The notes under the pieces are model-generated. The model worked only from the letters and a program-made list of their open reading frames with translations. It was not told where the DNA came from and did not search any database. 64,000 nt of DNA from Adenophora triphylla var. japonica. Taxonomy: Eukaryota; Streptophyta; Magnoliopsida; Asterales; Campanulaceae. Of the stretch, positions 24,290-33,607 are shown in pieces. Each line of letters starts with the position of its first letter. Positions within the stretch are counted from its first letter, which is position 1. Location: assembly GCA_022495995.1 (NCBI GenBank), contig JAFEMH010002083.1, positions 248,001-312,000 on the forward strand. Reading direction: 5' to 3'. Made by a program: the position numbers and the translations under genes.

Positions 24290-24960
24290 TTGCATATTTT
24301 GATTGCAATTTTTTTGATGATTAGTATTTTGCTTCTCATAATAAATTTTACAACATCAAAATTAGATGTGCAAAAATTAAAGAATAATAATATAAAATTG
24401 ATAGTGTAACTTGTAAAATGATTGTGGAAAGTGGAATTCAATTAAAGCAAACAAAAATTATTAAGTTGTAATAGTAATATTTGTCATAATAATTAGTAGA
24501 CTTGATTTATTAATCGGTTTTTATAATACCGGCCCTAAGAACACATATTAAGCTTATTAAATAAAACAATCAATTTATTTATTAAATTTTCTTTAATCTA
24601 TTTATTTTCATAATTATAGAAATATTAGTTTAATACATGTAAACTTACATATTTATGCAAGTATATAAAAGTATTGATTTTCTTATTTAAAGAGTTTAAC
24701 GTGTATACTTAGAACACAACTTAGAAAAACTGTTTATTAATATACAAATATTTATAAATCAAATGCAATATTTATCATGAAAGTGAGTGAGTGGTTGCTA
24801 TAAATAATTCATTGTCATTATTCTTTACCCCTTAATAAATATCACAGTTTTTTTTTCAAAATAAATATTGCATTTTTTTATTTTTTTTTGAGTGATTGCA
24901 TATTTAAGTTAAAAAACAATTTTGCTAAGAAGTTAATATATACTGTACATATGATGTACA
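24290..24960. other. AT-rich intergenic DNA
   Basis: No gene, domain or repeat border is recognisable. Open stretches here are short, AT-driven and unlike any known protein. Confidence 0.6.
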
Positions 24961-24966
24961 CATATA

Positions 24967-25245
24967 TTCCCTCCGTCCCATGATAATATGTAAACTTTTC
25001 TTTTTGGGCGTCCCACAATAATACTGTATATACTTTCCTAAAATGGAAAGAAATCTTTACTATTCCCTCCACTCATTCTCTCTCCTACATTATTTTAATA
25101 CTTACATCACCATTATAATTTACTATTTTCTCCACTCATTCTCTCTCCTATTTTATTTTCACACTCACAACACTTTCAATATAATATTTCCTCCTTAATT
25201 CTCGTGCAAAATCCAAAAGTCTATAAAAAAGTGAAACAGAGGGAG
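24967..25245. mobile_element. Stowaway-like MITE, reverse orientation
   Basis: It starts TTCCCTCCGTCCC after TA and ends with GAGGGAG-like sequence before TA (25,246-25,247). The interior is the inverse of the AGAGAGAATGAGTGG family (CCACTCATTCTCTCTCCTA, twice). Confidence 0.85.
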
Positions 25246-25338
25246 TATAAGTTATACAGTACCAATTATCATCAGTATGCGTAATGTTAGGCACACAAAA
25301 TAATTCTCTCAAAATTCTGAATAAAGAATTATTAATAA

Positions 25339-25537
25339 GGCTCTGTTTGTTTGGGGGAAAATGTTTTTCGAAAAACATTTTCCCCATTTTTCGGTGTTTG
25401 TTTCGCACCGAAAAATTGAGAAAATGTTTTACGCTAAACATGTTTATCTCATTTTTCAAAAAATATTTTCATTTTTCAAAAAATATTTTGCAAGAAATAA
25501 TTTTTCGAAAAATATTTTACGCTAAACAAATGGAGCC
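25339..25537. mobile_element. Tourist/Harbinger-like MITE with TAA duplication
   Basis: Ends GGCTCTGTTTGTTT and AAACAAATGGAGCC are an imperfect inverted pair. TAA lies on both sides (25,336-25,338 and 25,538-25,540). The 199-bp interior consists of AAAATATTTT and CGAAAAA stretches in inverted order and can fold on itself. Confidence 0.8.
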
Positions 25538-25540
25538 TAA

Positions 25541-26033
25541 GTAAGTAGTGAGGCTAATTCATACTCCTATAAATTAATAAATAAATAAATACAAAGGAAA
25601 AGTAGAATTATTTAAACCAAGTGGGGATGTTATAGAGATGCCACGATACTTTTGACTTGTTGCTTGCAGAAAAGAAGGTTGGTATTATCTCGTTTAAAAA
25701 TAAAACTCCATCTTTTGAACCCTTGCAAAGGAATGATAGCCAACCATTAATAACGAATAATAAGAAGGAAGGATGCTCCAATTTGCTCTTTTACGCATCA
25801 CAAGGGACAAGACAAGGGCTTCTTTCGTCAACCAAGAGTTGGTTGAGAAAATAGAGTTCTATTGAGACTTTACAAACTTCAAACGGGTTCAACTTCTTCT
25901 CTAAATCGAAATGTTCTTACTATTTTCTATTGTTATTTTATAATAAATTAATATTAATTAATTATTATTTTAATAAAAATAAAAAAATCTTATTAATAAT
26001 TTATTTTCCTCTATGTTATTACTCTTAATGAAA
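25541..26033. other. AT-rich intergenic DNA
   Basis: No gene was recognised. Sequence near 25,620-25,860 is less AT-rich but has no protein similarity that I can see. Confidence 0.55.
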
Positions 26034-26061
26034 CTAGCAAAAAGCCCGTGCTACGCACGGG
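26034..26061 (-). repeat. Helitron-like 3' end: hairpin plus CTAG
   Basis: On the minus strand a perfect hairpin (CCCGTGC, loop GTA, GCACGGG) is followed after seven bases by CTAG and then T. This is the Helitron 3' signature (hairpin, CTRR, insertion before T). Confidence 0.6.
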
Positions 26062-26585
26062 TTCAGTAACTCCGAGGCTTTTGAGATATTTAGGCTTAAT
26101 GAAGGCTTCTCGTATGAAATTTACCAATATTTAGTTTAGATAGCGCATGATTTATTTGATACCCATGAAATAAAATTTAAAAATACTACTAAAATAAATT
26201 ATTTATGCTTCCTTAGTTTCCCTAGTAATATAAAAAAAATTATTGATAGCAATTGAGACAATCTTTTCGGGACAAAGAAAATATTTTTTTTAATTGAAGG
26301 GTTGATAATAATTATAATTTATATATAAAACGGATATTCTTTTGAATATTACATAATGAAAATGTACATATGTAATAGTAAAATAATAGTAATTTTATGT
26401 ATATGAACTATATTATTAATTATTAATTATTGTCAAAAACTTGTAAAAAAACGCGTTTTTTCTAAGCAATTGAAAAAACGTGTTTTTTCAATCGTATATA
26501 AGCACGAGCTCTCTCTCTAATCTCTAAGGCTAAGGCGGATTCTCTCTTTCTCTCACTAGACGCAATCTCGGCCATCTTTCTCTCA

Positions 26586-26986
26586 CTAGACGCAATCTCC
26601 TTCTCCGGCCAAGACCAATCCGCCCAAACCGCGATCATCGCCACCGGTGAAGTCCATTCGAGCTTCAATTCCATAAAAGCAAGCACCTTTCCACTCAATT
26701 GAGCCATTACTCGGAGCAATCGTGCCAACGAACGCCGGCAATAAATCAACGGCACTGTGGAAACTGTTCAAAACAGGCCAGGAGATTCGCGAGGTAGAAC
26801 AGGAAGAACATCTTTAGCCCTAAATGGCACTTTGAATGCATCCCCAAAGCCGAATCCTAACACCATGAAACATAATACTGGTAGTAATTTGTTCAACTTC
26901 CGCATGATTGAGAGAATCAGATTCGGTGGGGTTTGAGGGGAATCGAATTTAGGGATTTTGTTCTTCGGTTTCCATGGAAGGACCAA
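26586..26986 (-). pseudogene. Captured fragment of a conserved plant secreted/membrane protein gene
   Basis: Reading from about 26,901 gives a signal-peptide-like start (MRKLNKLLPVLCFMVLGFGF) and then DAFKVPFRAKDVLPVLPR. After a one-base frameshift near 26,790 it continues NSFHSAVDLLPAFVGTIAPS and EWKGACFYGIEARMDF, then runs into unrelated sequence at about 26,600. I recognise this as the N-terminus of a widespread, uncharacterised plant protein whose full form has several hundred residues. Only about the first 100 residues are present. It lies inside the terminal repeats of the MULE-like element, so it looks captured rather than resident. Confidence 0.6.
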
Positions 26987-27020
26987 AATCAGTGCCGGTG
27001 ATGGGCTTGGCCGTTTGATT

Positions 27021-27486
27021 TTGAATGCCAGTTTGGGTAGAAATTGAATGCCAGTTTAATTGATTTTTAATGCCAGATCATATTTTTTTGAGTGCCAGTA
27101 CATGTTAATTTGAGTGCCAGTGCATGAAGAATATGATTGGAGATGGAGTGCTAGTGCATTTTAATTCGAGTGCTAGTACATGTTAATTCGAATGCCAGTC
27201 CATGTTTTTTTGAATGCCAGTGCTTGTGTTTTTGAGAGCCAGCAAAAATATTAGTGTAACAAAGTGCCAGTGTTAGTATAACAGAGTGCCAGTGTGAAGA
27301 GTGCCAGCTCATGTATATAAAAGTGTCCGTGTATAAGTGTCAGTGCTAGTTTAACAAAGTGTCAGTGCCAGTTTACACTGGCACTTTGTTAAATTGGTAC
27401 TGACACTTTTTTCACTGGCATTTTGTTACACATACACTGGCACTTTATCACACTGACAATTTTTTAAACAGGCACTGGCATAAACG
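27021..27486. repeat. Inverted minisatellite array of GTGCCAGT units
   Basis: About 17 copies of a unit centred on (A)GTGCCAGT follow at roughly 20-bp steps in the + direction up to 27,370. Then about six copies appear in reverse (ACTGGCACTTTGTT). At the turn, near 27,373, AACAAAGTGTCAGTGCCAG faces its inverse and would form a strong hairpin. It fills the right half of the MULE-like element. Confidence 0.85.
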
Positions 27487-27603
27487 GGAAAATCGGTAAT
27501 TACGAAAATTCCACCGTTTGTTTTGAATAATAATGCCCAGCGCTTTTGAAAAACACGTTTTTTCTTATCTTAAGAAAAAACTAGTTTTTTATAAGACCAA
27601 CTC

Positions 27604-27620
27604 TTAATTATTAATTATTA

Positions 27621-27711
<91 letters not shown>

Positions 27712-27712
27712 C
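27604..27712. repeat. (ATT)n microsatellite
   Basis: TTAATTATT units pass into an uninterrupted ATT run of about 95 bp. Confidence 0.95.
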
Positions 27713-28689
27713 TTCTATATGAACACAGTTCAATAAAATGAACCTTATGAAATTATAATAATATTTATTAATTAATTTTTTAATGATGTTTTTTTAATAA
27801 AAAAATCACATTCTTTAATATTCTAGTTCATTCACACATTCGTATGTATCATTTCTAAATGTCTTTTGATCATGCATTTTCTTTGACTTGTCATGCTTTC
27901 ACATCTCAAAACTCTTGACATTCAATTAATAATTTGCATTCTACCCCTTCATTAATAGATAATATTAGTTCAACTAAGCATGTGAAGGGGTGAATTATTT
28001 TTGACGTGTTTAATTTCAATAACTTTGTATGATCTTTGATTTTTTTTTTCACTCAATGAAAAATGAAAAAATAAAAAAACAATTCACAACAATTTATGGG
28101 ACATTTGTTTAAAAATATTACACATTTAACAAATTGCAAATATGTAATTTCAAATTCAAATCTAAAAGAATAATTAAAAATTAAAATAAAAATAAAAATA
28201 AAAATAAAAATAAAAGAAAAATAAATACAAAATAAAAATAATTAATTAAAGATAAATTTCTCATTCATATGTAATTAGTCAAAGTTTTACTATAAAGAAT
28301 TCATGCAAATTTTAAATCAATAAATAAATGAATCTACAATAATCATAAATCATAATAGAAATAAATAAACTAAAAAAATTATAACTAAAATTAAAACTAA
28401 AATTAAAATCAATACTATACAATTAAAGTGATAAGTAAATACATAAATAAATAATTAAATTTACTTTGCAAAACATAAAAAATAAGTTAAAAATAATGTT
28501 CATAAAAGCACCAAACTAAGAGTACTACGATAGCACTAAAACAAAAATTAAAAAAAATAATATATCAAATAAAAACAGAAAAAATATGTATTCAAATAAA
28601 GATAATAATAACTAAAATAAAATAAATCTTTCATTAAAAATTAATACAAAATAAATTTATAAGTCAAAACTAAATTCTCATTTAATCAA

Positions 28690-29170
28690 ATTTAAAAAAC
28701 AAATTATAACAAAAAGTATAACCTAAGAGCACAATTTTTATAAGAAAAATTATATGAAAAAATATATACAAAAAATCAAAGCATAAAATCTTATAATTTA
28801 ATATACTATAGTTCTTCACAAATTGTATTTAAAATATTCAAAATAAAAACAAAAAAATTTGAAGTGAAAAATAAAAAAAAATACATCTAATTACGAAATA
28901 AAATTAAAAAAAAAAGGCAAAATCTAATTCAAATTACAAAAAGTCAAAAGGAAACATTTTTTAAAGGGGAAAAATACATATAAATCAATTGGTAAATTAG
29001 CCCCAAAATAAAATCAAAAGAAAACCAAAAAATCAAACAACAATATAAGTTTAAAAGTAACAAGTTAACTAAAAAATCAAAATGAAATTCTTATTTGAAT
29101 CATGTTGTAAACAAAAATAAAAATTGTAACGAAAATCAATTTCAAGAGCATAAATTTATAAAGCAATATA
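28690..29170. repeat. Duplication copy A (partner at 30,030-30,545)
   Basis: Shared landmarks in the same order are AGAGCACAATTTTTATAA, ATCAAAGCATAAAAT, ATATACTATAG, AACAAGTTAACTAAAAA-like text and GAAATTCTYATTTGAATCA. Copy A continues beyond the MITE pair at 29,839 (ATAATAAGTAGTATCATAAC), which matches the end of copy B. Confidence 0.75.
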
Positions 29171-29401
29171 CTCCCTCCGTCCAAGTTAATACTTCACAGT
29201 TACTGTTCACGCGTGGATTAAGGAAAAAAATAATGATATAATGTTGTGAGTGTAAAAGTAAAATAGGAGAGAGAATGAGTGGAGGGAATAGTAAATTATA
29301 ATGGTGTTGTGAGTATTAAAATAATGTAGGAGACAAAGTGAGAAGTATGTAATTGGACGCCCAAAATAGAAAGTGTGAAGTATGTAACTGGACGGAGGGA
29401 G
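29171..29401. mobile_element. Stowaway-like MITE
   Basis: It runs from CTCCCTCCGTCC to GGACGGAGGGAG, with TA on the left (29,169-29,170) and the TA tract on the right. The interior has the AGGAGAGAGAATGAGTGG family blocks. Confidence 0.85.
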
Positions 29402-29487
29402 TATATATATATATATATATATACATATATATACATATATAAATATATATATATACATATATATATACATATATAAATATATATATG

Positions 29488-29553
<66 letters not shown>
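29402..29553. repeat. (AT)n microsatellite between two MITEs
   Basis: About 150 bp of AT dinucleotides with a few C/G interruptions separate two Stowaway copies. It could have grown from the TA target duplications. Confidence 0.9.
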
Positions 29554-29554
<1 letters not shown>

Positions 29555-29838
29555 TCCCTCCGTCTCGCTAATATCCGCACCAACACCGTTTCTTGCGGGA
29601 ATTAAGGAATATGATATTTTAATAAAATGTTGTGAGTGTAAAAGTAAAGTAGGAGAGAGAATGAGTGGAGGGTGTAATAAATTATAATGGTGTTGTGAGT
29701 ATTAAAATAATGTAGGAGAGAGAATGAGTGGGGTTGGGTGAATATTTTATTAATATAAAGTTTCCTTTTTGGGAGTGTGCGGATATTAGCGGGACGCCCA
29801 AAAAGAAAAGTGTGCGGATATTAGCGGCACGGAGGGAG
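29554..29838. mobile_element. Stowaway-like MITE
   Basis: It starts CTCCCTCCGTCTCGCTAATA and ends with the inverse, GGCACGGAGGGAG, followed by TA. The subterminal GCTAATATCCGCAC / GTGCGGATATTAGCG pair extends the inverted repeat. It has the same internal family as the 29,171 copy. Confidence 0.9.
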
Positions 29839-30029
29839 TATATAATAAGTAGTATCATAACATAATATATTCTATACTATTATATAAAAGGGACAAATAA
29901 TTTTATGACATATTCAAATCTAAACAATAATTATTATTTAAAAAAATAAAAGAAAATTAAAATATAAATGAATTACCAAAATATAATCTTAATCAAGATA
30001 AAATATAAACATTAAATAAAGGGAAAAAA

Positions 30030-30545
30030 AAACTCTAACAAAAAGTAAAACTTAAGAGCACAATTTTTATAATAAAATTCTTAAGAAAAAATATATAATA
30101 AAAATCAAAGCATAAAATTTTAAAATTTCATATACTATAGTTTTTCACAAATTTTAATCAAAATAAGAAAAACGAAAAATTAAAATGAAAAATTACAAAA
30201 ACTAAATTAAAAATACATTTAATTACGAAACAAAAATCAATATAAAAGCAAAAACTAAATCAAAACACAAAAAAATTCAAAAGAAAATATTTTTTTAAAG
30301 GCAAACGAAAAATCACATATAAATTAATTTGTAAATTAGCGCCAAAAAAAATAAAAAGGAAAGTAAAAAATCAAACAGAAATATAAGATTAAAAGTAACA
30401 AATCAACTAAAAATCAAAATGAAATTCTCATTTGAATCAAGTTGTAAAAATAAAATAAAAATTGTAACAAAAATCAAATTCAAAAGCATATATTAATAAG
30501 GCAATATATACTCTATAAAATAATAAGTAGTATCATAACATAAGT
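30030..30545. repeat. Duplication copy B without MITE insertion
   Basis: Partner of 28,690-29,170 plus 29,839-29,866. Near 30,505-30,535 it reads GCAATATATACTCTATAAAA and then TAATAAGTAGTATCATAAC without interruption. This is the unoccupied version of the site that holds the MITE pair and (AT)n in copy A. Confidence 0.75.
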
Positions 30546-31347
30546 TATTTTAATTTCATCAAACTTTGTTTTCTTTATCAAAAAAATTTTAATCAAAATA
30601 TACAAAAATCAACAAATAAAATCAAAGAAAAATATTAAAATATTTCAAAAACGAAATTTAAACAAAACAAAAGATCAATCAAAACTTGAATAGAAATACA
30701 AATAGTCAAAATATAATCAAAAGTGAAAATAATGTAAAATCGAGTCAAAATAAAGTTCTCATTTAAATCAATATGTAAATTATCAAAAAAAAATCAAGAG
30801 CAAAGCAAAAAGTAAATAAAAATATATAATTAAAAATTAAATATAAAAATATATGTGAATGTGAAATATAATTAAATTTAAATAGTGTTAAGAATGAGAT
30901 TAGAACCAAGGAAGATATCAAAACTATGATGCCCTTAAAAAACAACTTAAATACAAAATCAATAATATATTTTTAATCCAAATGAATCATATTATCAACA
31001 CCAAAATTATAATAAACACAACATAATAACGAACTTACGAAAGTCTTGGCATGTCAACCAAAATTCTTCCATTAAAAAAGATATAGTCCACGACAATGAC
31101 GGCAAATGGTGAAGAAAATAGAAAAAAGATGTTATAAAGGAGGTGGGTGAGGAGGATCGGAAGTATGATTAACAAATAACCAAAAGAAGCTCTTCCCCTG
31201 TCATAAGCCCTTCCTATCTTAATCCCTCACATGTGGATCAGCAGAGAGAATAGGGAGAGTCCATAGTAGCATTCCATAGTAGTTCCTTGGTTACATCTCA
31301 AAAGAAGACATTTTCAGTTTAGTATAGCACATATTGACCTTGGATAT

Positions 31348-31730
31348 ATTAAACATCTTTTTGCCTTTTGGATTACTAAAATAAATTTCTTTAATTATTA
31401 TCATATTTCCAAGCAAAACTATTGTATTTCGAAAATAAAATAATGCATTTTTGTATATGAAAAGTTGAATCAGGATAATCAATACATAAGAAGCCGAAAA
31501 GTTGATAATGTATAAATTTATTAGCGTTTTTAAATAAAAACATTAAACATCTTTTTGCCTTTTGAATTACTAAAATAAATTTCTTTAATTATTATCATAT
31601 TTCCAAGCAAAACTATATGTATTCCATAAATAAAATAATGCATTTTTGTATATGAAAAGTTGAATTAGGATAATCAATACATAAGAAGCCGAAAAGTTGA
31701 TAATGTATCAATTTATTAGCGTTTTTAAAT
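31348..31730. repeat. 194-bp tandem duplication
   Basis: ATTAAACATCTTTTTGCC starts at 31,348 and again at 31,542. Both copies run to TTAGCGTTTTTAAAT (31,535 and 31,730) with few differences. It is non-coding. Confidence 0.9.
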
Positions 31731-32359
31731 GCATAGCCTACCTAGTCTACAATTCTATTATATATATATAAGAGAATATGTCTATTAGGTATTAACATAT
31801 TGTTCAAGAATATTGTTTTCTATATATGTACTTCTTATACCTCTCATATCTTCTTTCTATAGAGTACTTCTCTTTATATTTGTTTCTTATACTACTCATA
31901 TCTTGTATAGAGTACTTTATCACATACCTAAATATATCACCTTTTACTATCAACTAAGTAGCGGAAGCCGAAATGTCATAGGCAATGAATGATCAAGATG
32001 ACGTGGAAGCCTTAGAATCAAAATAAACCTTGAAGAGGAGGTGTCATTCCTAGAATGAGTTTCGCCAACTTTAATATACTATAGTATAGATTTAATTATT
32101 GTTATATTACTATTTATCAAGACGTAAATTAATTTACCTAAGTGGGAGAAATAAGTTACGCCACGTAACTTAAAAGACAATCATAGTCGCTCATTTCTGG
32201 TTCTTCCACGAATACGATCTATAGTCTCGAATACTATCTATAGTCTCGTTGTTTATACGGGACAAGGGGGAGACGGCGGGACCAATCTTCTTCTCTTCTC
32301 CGGCCAGGTATGATTTTCGTCTTTCTTCTCCTCTTGAGTGAATTATTTGGGGAGGTATA
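31731..32359. other. Intergenic DNA with Helitron-like 5' end
   Basis: No gene is seen. The minus strand from 32,090 has the possible Helitron start, followed by TGACACCTCC and CCACGTCA words. From 32,110 the + strand looks like ordinary intergenic or LTR-flanking sequence. Confidence 0.4.
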
Positions 32360-33340
32360 TTTCAAACAATGTACAAGTTGAGTGAGCCCAGAGTTGACCA
32401 CAATTGAGTCAATTGTTTGTGATCAACTATATTCAAACTTGATGATGCCAAAATCGTCAAACCAACCCAAATCCAAGTGATCGTTTGCTCCGGCGATTGC
32501 GTAGCCTGAAAATAAAACAAAACACGTAAACTAAGCCGGGGCTTCACCGGCGAAGGCCATCCGGCGTGAGAATAAGTTCACAGTTTGTAGTGAGAGAAAC
32601 TAAATTGACAGAGTTTCAGAATATCAAAAGTAACGTACCAGAATATGGAAATTATGGCTTGTATTTATAATGATGAATTGACAAAATCCATGTTGAACTT
32701 GGACTGTAAAGAGATAAGGTATAATCCTAGAAGGATTATATCTGTTAGAGAGTCCTTGTTTGATATGAATTAAGGAGGTGGTTACAATTCTGATAAGATT
32801 GTAACTGTTGAATCCTTGATTGACTTGGATTGTTAAGTCTGCTTGCCGGAAAGCCGAGGAGAGTAAATTCCTCATCTCGTCATAAGCAGTTAGGCCGAGA
32901 TGCATAATTTTGTCTCCTCGTCATATGAAGATCTGTCGACATGAAGATATGCCGAGGTGAATGATTTTGTCTCCTCGTCATATGAAGATATAACGAGATG
33001 CGAACTTTTCTCTCCTCGTCATTCGTGACCTCGCGGTCCATGATGAGTCGGGGAAAGAATAAGTAATATGGAGAGCCCGTTGACAACGCCAAAGCCGAGG
33101 AAGGCACCTCATCCTCTATGGAGACGATCTCGGCATACGAGGGAGGTCTCCTCGGCCCTCATATTTGGGGCATTTATATGTGCTCGCTGGGCCTTGGTAA
33201 ACTTTGGTCGGCCTGGTTGATGTCGAGATGATAAGTACGAGGATCCCATATCGTGACTTGAGATGGATTATATTTATGGCCCAATCCACTTGGGCCTGAC
33301 CCGGACAAGCCCATGTTCATATCTCGGTTTATACTGTTCA
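32360..33340 (-). repeat. E2 3' LTR (left border approximate)
   Basis: The upper border is set by a polypurine tract on the minus strand followed by TGAACAGTATAAACC. A TATA box (TATAAATA at 32,669-32,662) and a leader-like stretch follow downstream on the minus strand. The lower border is uncertain, since no partner LTR is present. Confidence 0.45.
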
Positions 33341-33599
33341 GTGGCCCCCGACTTTCTAGCTCGGCTTAGGCCGAGGAGAAAGTCATCTCGTCCTCGGCTT
33401 TTTGAGAATACGAACAGGTTGCCACGTGTCAACGTCGCTTCATGTATGCGTCGTTTCATTATCAACCGGGTTGATGGTGCCATGATGGGCGCGTCCCACG
33501 AAGTTCTGACATGCCTTGGAAACCGGCACACGCATTAAATGTTGGGGGCGCCAAACCCATGGACCCATTTACCTTTTGGGTTTGACCCAGTTTGCTGAG

Positions 33600-33607
33600 T
33601 ATAAAAA
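33600..33607 (+). promoter_or_regulatory. TATA box for the E2 antisense gene
   Basis: TATAAAAA lies just outside the E2 3' LTR and points towards the accessory ORF. A leader of about 150 bp and a probable intron (donor GTATAC near 33,771) follow, so the gene seems to have its own promoter. Confidence 0.5.

Larger units (their letters stand above)
26432..27603. mobile_element. Pack-MULE-like element with captured gene fragment
   Basis: The left end (GTCAAAAACTTGTAAAAAAA and onward to 26,492) and the inverted right end (GAGTTGGTCTTATAAAAAAC, down to about 27,548) align over about 50 bp, each with two nested palindromes of the AAACGCGTTT kind. TTAATTATT flanks both sides (26,423-26,431 and 27,604-27,612), the 9-bp duplication usual for Mutator-like elements. 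As both flanks are AT repeats, that match is weaker evidence than the terminal repeats. Inside are a broken host gene piece (minus strand) and a repeat array. Confidence 0.65.
27720..31347. other. Extremely AT-rich non-coding block
   Basis: The stretch is dominated by A-runs and AAATAAAA-type words. No gene is recognisable. It contains a degenerate duplication (see 28,690 and 30,030), two Stowaways and an (AT)n tract. Long open frames here come from low complexity. Confidence 0.75.
26034..32090 (-). mobile_element. Possible Helitron remnant spanning the AT-rich block
   Basis: A Helitron-like 5' start (TCTATACTATAGTATATTAA, preceded by A) lies at 32,090 on the minus strand, and the 3' hairpin end lies at 26,034 on the same strand. 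If both belong together, the element is 6,057 bp and later received a Pack-MULE, MITEs and expansions. No Rep/helicase is present. The two ends could also belong to different elements. Confidence 0.35.

Noticed and set aside
26423..27612. TTAATTATT as decisive proof of the MULE borders
   Set aside because: Both flanks are AT repeats, so the match could be chance; the border call rests on the terminal repeats.
29207..29586. Minus-strand open frames rich in Tyr, Ile and Met
   Set aside because: They are translations of the (AT)n tract and of MITE sequence.
32362..32547. Minus-strand ORF of 61 codons
   Set aside because: It lies in the likely leader part of the E2 LTR and has no similarity I can recognise.
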